NCBI GenBank assembly: GCA_038049695.1 | Contig: CP142456.1 | Coordinates: 68,909,922 to 68,973,921 of the forward strand | Source: Cinnamomum chago | Lineage: Eukaryota; Streptophyta; Magnoliopsida; Laurales; Lauraceae | DNA length: 64,000 nt | Reading direction: 5' to 3' | Shown here: piece by piece, positions 12,865-24,300 of the stretch | How the letters are laid out: each line of letters starts with the position of its first letter | Position numbering within the stretch: position 1 is the stretch's first letter | The notes under the pieces: model-generated | Seen by the model: the letters and a program-made list of their open reading frames with translations, nothing else | The model's database searches: none | Told to the model about the DNA's origin: nothing | Program-made: the position numbers and the translations under genes

Positions 12865-13375
12865 AACAAAGGATTATTCAAGAGTTGAAGTGTGAAAGAT
12901 ATAAGGTAGTGATGTAGATGAGACTTGAAATTGAATTACTAGGGTGATGGCTAGGTGTTTATTTCCTATCTCGATTCATTTTCTAAAGGGGGATTATTTG
13001 ATGGTTGCTTTGGATATTCACCTTTATTTCTTTCTGTTTTTACCACTTTTAGCTATGAAAGTCTTGAGAATTCCTAGGAATTCAATTACATTAAATAAAG
13101 GTCCGAAGGTCCTGATTGTTTGCATAAATACATAGGAATTGGACATTTAGGAATTCATGGTGGAATTAGCTCCACCAAACGATTATTGAAGAGGGGTGAA
13201 TGATAAATGGTGGAGATGTAGATAAGACCTCAAATCTTCCTGTCCTTGATTCGATTCTCACTCAAGGGGAAGTTATGTGATGGTCATTTTTGGATATTAA
13301 CATTTTTTTCATTTTTATTAAAAGAATATGATCCTATGTATTTAATTACATGAAACACACAAGCCCTAATGTTTT
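12865..13375. repeat. Dispersed repeat family R2, two adjacent diverged copies
   Basis: Each copy has 'gattatt..aag', 'gtagatgaga/gtagataaga', a 'gattcgattc' type block, 'ttatttgatggttg'-like sequence, 'tggatattcac' and ends in 'aattcaattaca/tatttaattaca'. A third copy is at about 14215-14570. Confidence 0.5.
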
Positions 13376-14214
13376 CCCTGTTCTAGCCTCTGTTGCTTAG
13401 CTATTGCAGTCCACTGAGTGGAGAAGACTCGGCACAAAACTAGCCAAGTTACATGGCTTGGTAAGTCACCGAGTCAGGTGAGTTAAATGAGTCTGGTGGA
13501 GTCTGACTGACAGGGTACTTGACCGGCGTTGCGAGAGCAGGTGACCTTTACAAGATGAGCACTTGGAACAAATTGGGCTTACGTTTGGATGCATAGAACT
13601 ATCTTGACTTACACTTGATTTCTATGATGCACAAATATTTTAAAATGGGCAACGTATTTGATATTTCACTTTTTAAGTGTGAAATCTGTGTCCGCAGCGT
13701 GTCTTTATCGTATCAATGCTGTGTCAGGGCATCATAGCTTGATTCTACTGTCCGAATCTAATTACCAGTAACAGTATAAAAAAAACAGCTGATTCACGGG
13801 CAACATTTAAAGGTGGATTTGAGTAGTTTGCTGGTTGCCGAACATTTTGGAGATATTTGCAATCTTCTTGGGGTTCCCTTGAAAATCCCAGATCCCATCA
13901 ATTCCTTTAAAAGAATAGGAGTGTAAAGTCTTCACCCCAAATTTAGCCTTTGAAATGTCCAAGAAGGGTGCATGGGGAAGACTGTATAATAGCCACGAAG
14001 GCAATTGGTGGTGTGAGGAAACTCTTGTTTTTTTGAATTTCTCTGACTATGATTAACATAACTCAGATGTCTTGGTTTAAACTCAATAGTTCAAAGGTAG
14101 GTGAACTTACATAACCCCTGAAGGGAACTTAGTAATTTTGTTTCAATTCAGATTTTCAGTAGTGTTAGTCCTGGATTTAATTTCCCCCAGACAGATGCAG
14201 ACATAGGGATCAAA

Positions 14215-14570
14215 ATCTTCTGGGCTCTTTTGTTTCCATGGAATTAAATTCCATAGGATTCATGGGAAAATTGGTTCCAACAAAGGATTATATAAGGTGG
14301 AGGTATAGATTGGACGCCCACTTTCTTATGATTTGATTTACGAGGATGATGACTGGGGATTCATTTTCCCATCTCTCAAATATTTTCTATTGATTATTTG
14401 ATGGCTATTTATGAATTTCCTTTTATTTTTCTTTATATTAGTTTTGGTTCACAGGTGACTCCCAACTCACACTAAAATGGATCTTCACCTTTGTTTCCTA
14501 AATTTTAGCCATCATAATTTCTATGAATTCAATTCCATGCAGATAATCAGGACCAACCATGACCCTTAAA
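14215..14570. repeat. Dispersed repeat family R2, third copy
   Basis: It begins 'tttgtttccatggaattaaa' and ends 'gaattcaattccatgcag', giving imperfect inverted termini, with the same internal 'ggattat..ggtggagg..tagat' and 'gattatttgatggctat' blocks. It is probably a MITE. Confidence 0.5.
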
Positions 14571-15340
14571 CCTCCTACACATTGCCTAACCAAACACTAA
14601 ATTGAATTAAGCTACCACCTCAAATCCAAAATCACTAGCCTGACCTTTGTCTCCATAAGCAAGCAGTCTTGCTGGGGAAAATAGGTGTTGAGATGAAACT
14701 AGAAGATGATGCTACCAATCCCCGATGCCCCAACAATGCAAGAGAACAATTTCCCCAAACAAAAACAACTGGGATCTAGCATTCTACAGAAAGCTTGAAT
14801 CTTCCATGTGAACTTGAAATTGATTCCACAAGATACTTTTAATCACTGCCAACGAACTTAAAGCCGCCAATTAAGCAACTTGTGCATCGTCTCTTAAAAC
14901 AAACCAGATAACGGTATTATGGTGATCTTCCTCTAGATCTACCATGATTGGGCTGATATTTAACAAAAATCAATCGTTGAACAGTCCATAGCTGCTGATC
15001 ACCCTCATCAAATGTCAACCATTGGCTGGATTTCTCAACTGTTCTAATTGCAAATAATAACAATCAGAAATCCATTGATCAGCTGGTAGGATCATCCAAC
15101 TACTTTAGGAACACCACAGTAGGAACATAACTACTGTGGATGTTCTCTCTTTAGTTTGGTTTTACTTGAATGAAGAATGATCTCGAGCAAACCCAAATTC
15201 TCAATCAGCTGCCACACAAGGAAAAGAAAGGAAAATTCATATTATACACCATCATCACAAAAATCCCATTGAACAAAACAATCCTGCCCCTATCAGCCAT
15301 GTCGAGCTTGAGGTTTATATTGAATAAAAGATTTTCATCA

Positions 15341-18300
15341 TCATCTATGCCTGAATGCCATGTCAAACTCAGAACCATAGATCCCAGGTCCATGTCCAGG
15401 AGCAACAGGTGGTGTTTGCTTTTGATTACCTCTCAATTCCATCTCAATCAATCGTTCCAGCACCTCCGGGCGATGGCCGGCACCAATAGCAGATCCTGTT
15501 AACGACACAAGTCAAGATGAACCTTTAATAAGACAATAAATGAAATCCTAGTGAGGCAAGGCAGTGTTTCCAGGCTCAAGCACATTTCATGAGAGGGTGA
15601 GGTAGTTTTTGTTGGTCTTGCAATCATTAAAAACCCTGCCAACTTCAGCTAAAAACTTGGAGAAGAATTCAACTTTCAGAAGGGAAAAACCACAAAAACA
15701 TGAAGCTTCTCCAAGATTTGATGGGCTTATGAGCTATGATGCCTCAAGATACAGCATGGATAACGCACATATATAGGTTTTACACACAAAAAAAAAAAAA
15801 AAGGTTTAGTATCACAATATTTTGCCTATTTTGAAGTATGTAGGCATCATAGCTTATGAGGTTTCGGTAGATTTTGTTGGGTTCACACTGCATGAACGTC
15901 ATGACAACTTCAGTTAGAAATTGGGGGAGGAAGGTATTTGCACTTAGTTTACTAGTAACCTGAATACCATGCACAGCATGATTACTAGTAAACCAAGATA
16001 TTTGAACTCTGCTAGTGGATCCAAATGGGCCAAAAAGAAATAAGAGCACAAATAGAATATCAACTAAAATGACAGGCTTATATACCTGGCAATCCCAGTC
16101 CATTGCCGCCGTAATTACCATGCTGATGATTAAAAGGAAAACCTTGGATAAGGTTCATCTCTGGTATGTAGCCAGGCATGTTGTTGAAGGGATGAGGCAA
16201 CGGCACACCTCTTGGCAGTCCATGCAGCAGATGAGGTGGTGGGAAATTTTCAGGCATGGGAATGGGCATGTGCTGCATTGCAGAATGCACTGGATCAAAC
16301 CTAGGCCCACCTGGACCATTGAAAGGGTGAGGGATGATATTAGGAGGAAAAGTATGCTGTGGATCTTGATGAATGCGTTCTGGGGCAAGAGGATGTTGAT
16401 CAAGTGGGTTGAAGGGAGGCCTTGCATTATTCATCTGATGAGGAAACTGTGGAGGAGGCCGCCCATGTAAATGCTGATACGGACCCATAGACTCCAATGG
16501 CTCATAAGGACCATGGAGAACTGGTGGACCTTGTAAACCAGGCACCATGGGTCTTTCATTTTTTAAAAGGGTATTCAGAGCCGCCAGCTTATCTACAATC
16601 TCAGCCAGTGGCTCTGAGGATACTCTAGCAGCACTGCCAACAGGCATGAATTGGGATGTTTCACGATGCAACGGATTACCAACAGCAATCAAACTCTCTT
16701 CTTCAGGCAGCCGAACATCTGGCACTCTATCAGCTCTGCCTTCAAAACCACCATCAGGTTCAAGCTTCAAGCCCTTCAGTCGAGGATCATTGAAACTTAA
16801 CCAATGCCCTTCAATCTTATCGGATTGTGGTACTTCTATAAGGTTTGGCTTGTTGGATACTTGTTCACCAACAGTAGAATGAAAGAAACCATCATCTGCA
16901 ATTGAAAATGGCCCATGATGTTCAGGAACATCAGTTCTCGCAACCCCACTTGTAGAACGTCTATGGACAGAGACTGGAGCTTCCACTGACTGAAGCTCCT
17001 TCATGAAGGCAGTGCCAAAAAGTGTTTCAAGAGTCAGTGTATTTTCACTGCCATGGACATTTTCAGCAGTACTAATCATGCTATCAGGAACAAGAAGCTT
17101 GTCAGAGGAGACCGCATCAAGATTGGGGGTAGACGTTGTCAGCACTTTCGAGCTTGTTCCCTTTTGTAACAATGAAAGAAGATGTTGGGATGCATGATCA
17201 TCCACAGCAGCCTTCTGTGTTTCAACTTTTGAATCCAAGAAATTCCACACTCCATGCACAGAGTGCTGCATGTTAGAACCACTGACCTCAGCCTCGGCCA
17301 AGATGGACTGCTCAAGGTCCTCGCACGTAAGCACTCCTGAACCTGTATCTGGTTTGTCACGGTGATAGAATGGCTCAAGAACACCAACTGTGGTAGAAGT
17401 TGCAGCAGCGGGGGTTATAAGGTTCTGGGAAACTTCAGTATTTTCGAAAGGGAAGATTCTCGAGATGTTGTTGATGCCTTTCTCATTAGAAACTGTAGAC
17501 ACTTGGGGTACATTATCATGGCTGGCAATTAATGAAAGTAAGTCTCTGGCTTTTGAAGATGATGCATCATGTACTGGTTTCATTTCTACAGTCAATGAGA
17601 AAACAAAAACATTTAGTCTCACAACTCTTTAGAATTCTGTTGGAAAAATGAGGTTGATAGGAAAGCATTGCAATATTTGGATGTGCGCTTGGAATTGATA
17701 AGCTCACCTTCTTCAAGAAACCAATGTGCAAACTTTGAAGCTTGCGAAGGTTGGGTGCTCCACGTGTCCCCATCAGATTTAACATCATTCTGCTACAGAG
17801 CAACAAAACGACCAAATGGTGTCATAGCTACTTGCAACTCATAACAGAAATACTCATTTGTCTAAACAAGGAATATTAAGAATGCGCTGCAAAAATATCG
17901 GAGTCCTAGTTTAACATCTAACAAAGAATTGATGAGGAGATATAAAATGATGAGCCTGAATAATCACCATTTTCATCCATGTTAGCACTCTGTACTAGTG
18001 GGCCCACCTTGAGTATTTTTATTTTGATAGGTAAACAGGGATTGCATGTGCAACCTTGTGGTTTCTACAGTGAAGACTTTCCAACTGTGTCATGAAGTCA
18101 ACCTGCTCAACCTTTTCATGATTCAAACAGTTATCTGGCCAACCCATGGTCGATGTATGATGCTGAAAGGAATTTTCTCAACCTGCAACTCTAGAAAGAA
18201 ATTGGTCATACAAATGAACTGTCGGAAACAATTTATATCCAATGGTCCATATCCAACTTCAAATAATCCACCTTGAATGGTTGGAGTTGTTCAATGGATG

Positions 18301-21300
18301 CCAGCGCCCTGCTACTGTTGAGTGGCCTGGGTGGCTTGATCACTAAAAGATACACCCCACCTGGTCGGAATGCTTGACCCAAATATGGTTACACTTCTTC
18401 AGAATGTAACAAATAAAATGCCCACAATTCTGGGCAAGGATTTTATACTATCACAGAAAATTCAAGAGAACTGCCTAGTTCATGAAACTTGACAAGATTT
18501 CAAGCAAAAAGTTTTTGCCACTTCATATGCTGATTTTGAAACCCACCTTTTAAGAGGATCCTAGTTTGGTTACACTAACTTACAACAAAAGCCCTACAAG
18601 ACTAATACTGGTTAACATGGAAAAAAGAACATATATCATATATATGATTGCTTTGCTAGAAATCCAAGACATTTAAAATGACTGCATGCAGGTCAAGTAA
18701 TTGTCATGGTCAGAATCAATCGCTAGCTTACCATATTGGAATTACCTACATGTCAACTGAACCAAACCAATTCAAAAGCAATTATAGATAAGACATAAAT
18801 ATTCATCATTTGAAAGGATTGTCGGTACCTCAATAAAATTGGGCACGCCAACACCATTTACAGCCAAAGCATTGTTGAACAGCTTTTCCAATATTGATGT
18901 AGATTGATCCTGACCGACTGTACCAACCTCAAACCTGGTCACCTTCTCAGAATCAGAATTTGCAACTGCACTGTCCACCCAACCTTCTCTCGCTTCCAAG
19001 AGGCTGGAAGATTTATAAGATGAAGTCTCAACGCTAAAAGAACAGTTAGATGCTACAGCACCTCCTGATAAGACCAAATCGTTTTCATTTGCATCCATCA
19101 AAGGAACACCAGCACTCCTGTTCTCGCATTGCTGCTCATGAGAGAGCATGCATGCAGCTGATTGCTTCTGACTAAGATGATCGTCACCTGAGCCATTTGA
19201 TTTACTGTAGGCACCATCCTCATATCCAGTATTCCCAACCTGCAGAACCAAGTAATCAAAATTAAGGGAAAAAAATGTAAATGATGAATGGACAAGTCAT
19301 CAGATTGATACTATGGATATCCTGAACCATACTTTCTCATTGCCAGATAAATCTACACCAACTGATATCACTAGGAATGAGTTACAGGAAGAACAGAAAA
19401 CCCAGATCAAAAAGTTCAGGGGCTGATCTAATTCTGATTCATTCATTTGATTAATTTATTTTCAAGGAGGCCCCCACAATAATTAATTGTAATGGTGGGC
19501 CCACATGCAAAAAAATAAAAAAACCAGAAACGATTAGGTGGGCGACTCATGCTGGGTGCAGATTGGTCTGATGTTGGGCCTAAAAATGCATACCCCATAC
19601 TTCAACTCAATCCAACCCGTTGGCACCTTTAATTAGGACAGCTACACTAAGAGTCTAAAGCATTTTGTACATCTACAGCCAATAAAATCCTTACTCTAGA
19701 TCAACAGAGGAGATAAAAATCTCACTTTTGAATAGTCACATTATGTAGTGCTCCGGGAAGACCTAATTGACTATGTTTTTGTCCATTGTGAAGTACCATT
19801 CTTAATATGGTTTTCCTTCTTTTTATCTTTCTAATATATTTCGGAAATTCCCCCTACCTTCCAACAATTGAGGCCGGAGGTATCATAAATGATAAGAGGG
19901 TGACCAACAATAAAAAAAGGTTGAAGTTGAGGAGCTGCTCCAAGCGCTGAAGCATTAAGACTCACTTTTTCTAATTTTGGTAATATCAGGTGACTTTAAA
20001 ATTCTCTTCCATGGTTGAATCTTGGATATATGGTATTACATCTATACTGAAATCTGGGCAATGACCTACAATATGAATATATGGATCCACCATGTGACTA
20101 GAGAAGCAAATGAAGTGGCAGCCGGATTAGCTAATCAACCCAGTTGTGACAACTGACAAGTGAGCTCTATATGGTGGGGTTCTTTGACAAGTAGTAGTAG
20201 TAATAGTAGTCATTGTTGTTAAAATCTTAAGATTTGCATCTAGAATCCTACGATTAGTATCAAATCCTAAGGAAAAGCATTTGTATCTATACAATGAATC
20301 CTGCTGACCAATGAATCTTAAGATTCAAGTGTGGCTTTAACAATTTCATAATTCTTTTATCGAATCTTACAGTTCAAATGAGGTTCTAATGACTTGATAC
20401 TTCTTATATCAAATCATTCAAGCGACTCCTCTTGGGAATAGACACAGCTAAATGGCTAAAATTAATAATTTTACTCTTCTTATTGGTGTTTCTATTTTTA
20501 AGATGATATCTACTAATTAATGAAACATTAAGATCCCATGGGAAATTTAATTGTACATATTCCATGTGACGAGAATTTAATTGTACGTATGGGGTTTCGT
20601 CCAGTGTTGTGAAATTTGTTTTGGACTGCGTTTCGGTATGGACTCCAAACTGAATAATTTCGGTGAAATGTTTCGGAAAAATATAATATACATAATAAAT
20701 ATTAAAAATAGTGAAATTTGGTAGGGCTCTTTTTCCAATTAGGGTGAAATCTAATTAAGACCCTATTATTAAAGTTCTTTTAGGGCCCACATAAGGTTGG
20801 TTTCTTTTAAATGGATAGAGTTTAATATAAGAGCCCCCAGGTTGAGCCCACGAACCTGACCCATCTCTGTTTGTCTTATTAAAAGGGTGAAAAGGGTTTC
20901 ATTTCACCCCTTTTATTTGGACCGAACGAATGAATGAAATGAAATGAAAATCGAGCTGGGAGAGGGAGAAAGAGGAAGATGAAAGAAGAAGAGGATGGGG
21001 TGGGGTTGGGGTGGGGGGTGGGGGGGTGGGGGTGGGAAGAATGGGGAAGCAGCAGCATAGTGGTGTCGGCGATTTATAGCAGCAGCAGCATCAACTGGTA
21101 GAAGTATCGACGCCGACCGATAGCAGCAGTGGAGTCGACCTGTAGTAGATAGCAGCAGCGATAACGATTGGTAGACGCACAGGTTCCTCCAGTCCAGGTA
21201 CGTCATTCTTCTTCCTCCTCTTCTGTTTTTCTTTTCTTTTTCTGGTCCCTGTTTGAGTATTCTTTCTTTTCCCACTGCGACCTTCTTCTTTTTCTTTTTC

Positions 21301-24300
21301 TACTCTTCATCCTCTACTTTCAATAAAAAATAAAAAAAAAGCACAAGGCGATTAGGGTTTTTTCCTTTTAAAAATCTCTGAGGGGGACAAAAGGGATTTA
21401 GGGTTCTGTTTTTTTATTTTTTATTTTTTCTAAAATAAAATGGCCAAACAGAGCATATTTGCAACTGTTCGGCCGAAATCTAAGACTTAGGACTGAAATG
21501 GCCAAATAGGTCCTAATTTTGGGCCAAAATTTTCTGGGGGTTGTTCATTCGGAATACTGTCAGAAATTATTCAGGAATTTCGTCCGTAACGAAACGAACT
21601 TCGTAACACTGGTTTCGTCCCACATTATTTAATATTTTCTTCAATTTTTTCATAACCACTTCTTTAACTTCAAGAGTATCGTTGATGATTTGGATTTTAT
21701 TTTTTGAATTAAGAAAAAAAAAAACCCTACAACTTGTTTATTCTTTCCAATAACATTGAAAACTTAAAACATAGTTAACTATTTACACATACATCATTTA
21801 TGATAAATTAATATATGCTAATAACATACTTCATATGATTGCATCATACACTTATTTGTTACTATATTGACAGTTTGACACTGCTATGGATGGATTATGA
21901 ATAACTGGTTTTTTCATTATTTTTCATTCTTCTACAAGAGAAGTAAAATATTCCACTACTTGCAATACGATTCACAATACCATTCAATTCAACCCCTTGT
22001 ACAATTTGTGATAAAGTTTTGATTTTCATAACAATGGTTGTAATAGTTGGAGCAGCAGCAAAACAGTAAGAGGAATATTGATCCAAAGCACAATATGTTT
22101 CATTTTTCTTTACCATATCCACATCCCAAGTATGATAAAAAATATCAACCGATATTTTAAACATTGTGTGATAATAGAAAATATGAATATGTTTCAACAG
22201 AGAAGTGAGTTTTCTCCATCATAGAACTTTGGTAGGTCTAACCGGTACCTACCTCTGGTGCTGGGGTGGGGACCAAAGATTTTGTACCAAGATTCTTCTC
22301 CAAAGCGGCACTTGCAAAACCTGGGGGTACAAGTGGTCTTGATGCAGGAGCTTGTGCAGGAAAAGAACACTTGACCGAATCACCCTGAGAAATCGATGCC
22401 ACATGGTCCTCCAGTCTCTCATCAATTTTGTTCTGAAGACTCTCATCTTCAGAATTCTTCAACAGTGCCATAATATCAATGTCCAGCTGCCCCTTATGCT
22501 TGTCTGGATGCTTTTGCTTCTCTTTCAGTGCATTGTGTTGTTCTTTTCTCATCAACTCAAATGATTCTGAGAAGAAAGAAAAAAAGAAGAGAAAAAATAA
22601 AGAAGTTTGTGTCAAGTCTGCAGACCTCAACCAAATGATATATCTCTAACTAAACAGGCCGAGAAACAAATAGGAGATTGGCACAAATTAGGCGCAAATT
22701 AGTTCGATGCCATTCATAATTATAGTAAACACCAGAATACACGCAGTTCCAGTATCAGAACCCCAGAACAATAGGTGCATAAGATACTGATCACCAGTAT
22801 ATAGGCGGTATGGGCTGAAAGTGTTAGATATATGAACATAACATGAGCCATTATGACCAGCATAGAGGTTAGTGGTCACTCAGTGGCACTGAAGGATGGA
22901 GTCAAAATCAACCCATACAAACAAGAATTACAACAAAAAAGAAAAGAAAGATTGACTTATATATTGGTCGATATTTTCCAATATAGCATTTTTAAGGCTC
23001 CCAACATGGACCACTATGGCAGCTGAAACAGTTTTAATCAACATGAAACAATTACCTCTTCTCTTTCTTTCCTCCTCCGCTCTATCCTCACTTGAGCATT
23101 CAGCAGAACCAAATGTTTCATCATTACGTGAGTCAGTGTCTTGCCGTCCCTAGGTAGAAAATAACGGTTTTCAGCTGATTTACCAAAAGCAAAAATTTGG
23201 GAAGTTATTCTTTCTTTTTATCTTCTGTTCTTTTCCCATTTGTTGTTCATGAGGTTTGAAACAGATGAAAAGACATTGAAACTTAGTCGATAATAATCAT
23301 ATTTTTTTATTTTTTTTAATAGTGATAACAATCGAAAAATGATTAACTGATGATCAAAGGTCAGGACCCAAGAAAAAAAGATGGAATCAAATAGCTGCAA
23401 TGTACATGAAAGAATATATATATATATAGGGAGATACTCCTATGAGAGATAAGTGAGGGGGTCCTCACATTTAAGTTGTTGGCATTTGATATGGATGTGA
23501 GGGCCCCCATCCAATCTCTAATATAAGGTGAGAGATATCTCTCATAGGACTCTCCTATGAGAGATATCTCTCACCTTATATGAGAAATTTAAGTTGTCTG
23601 CATTGGATATGGATGTGAGGGCCCCACCCTATCTCTCATAGTAAGGTGACAGATGTTGTCGGTAGAAGCTCCTATGAGAGCATCTCTCACCTTACTATGA
23701 GAGATAAGGTCGGGACTCTCACATCCATATCCAATGCCAACAACTTAAATGTGAGGGCCCCCACCCTATCTCTCATAGTAAGGTCAGAGCATCTCCATAT
23801 TTATATATATATATATCCCCCACAACCTCACGGTTGCAGTAGTGAGCACCTTCCACTGTGCCACGGGCTCTTGTCAAATTGATTTTCTTCTCTTTGTTTG
23901 AAAAATAGAGAAATTTGATCCTAGAAGTTAAATTAAAAAAAAAAACCTTATAAAAACGTGGAGGTTGATATGGCTCATTGCTTCTATTGAGCTGGTAATC
24001 TCCATTACCGCGACCCCTTGGTGCTGATGCACTTCCTGTATATCCAGATGGCCTTGGAAAAGCCCCACTTCCCAGAAGCCCATCATGTTCTGGATGTTGC
24101 AAAGTACGCCGAGATTGATTACCAGAACGTCTTCCAGAATCTGTAGAGTGAAATCAAATTATCAGAATCCAATCCAGTTCCTACATTTGTAAATAGTCAC
24201 ATACAAGATATAGAATGGTAAAATTCAGAACTGAGGACTCCTCTGTAAGCAATATAATACTGATTTTTAGGCTTGACAACCATCCGACATGGACTGATAT

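Larger units (their letters stand above)
12263..15340. other. Intergenic space between convergent genes
   Basis: It holds the RVE 3' untranslated region on the left, the CBE1-like 3' untranslated region on the right, and dispersed repeats between. No reading frame here resembles a protein I recognise. Confidence 0.65.

Noticed and set aside
16015-16470. 151-codon open frame on the + strand
   Set aside because: Antisense of the large CBE1-like exon 16086-17585, which has consistent splice sites and family content.
20913-21275. 120-codon frame ending in a Ser/Pro/His-rich stretch
   Set aside because: Produced by G-rich and CAG-rich low-complexity sequence in the nested element; no homologous motif.
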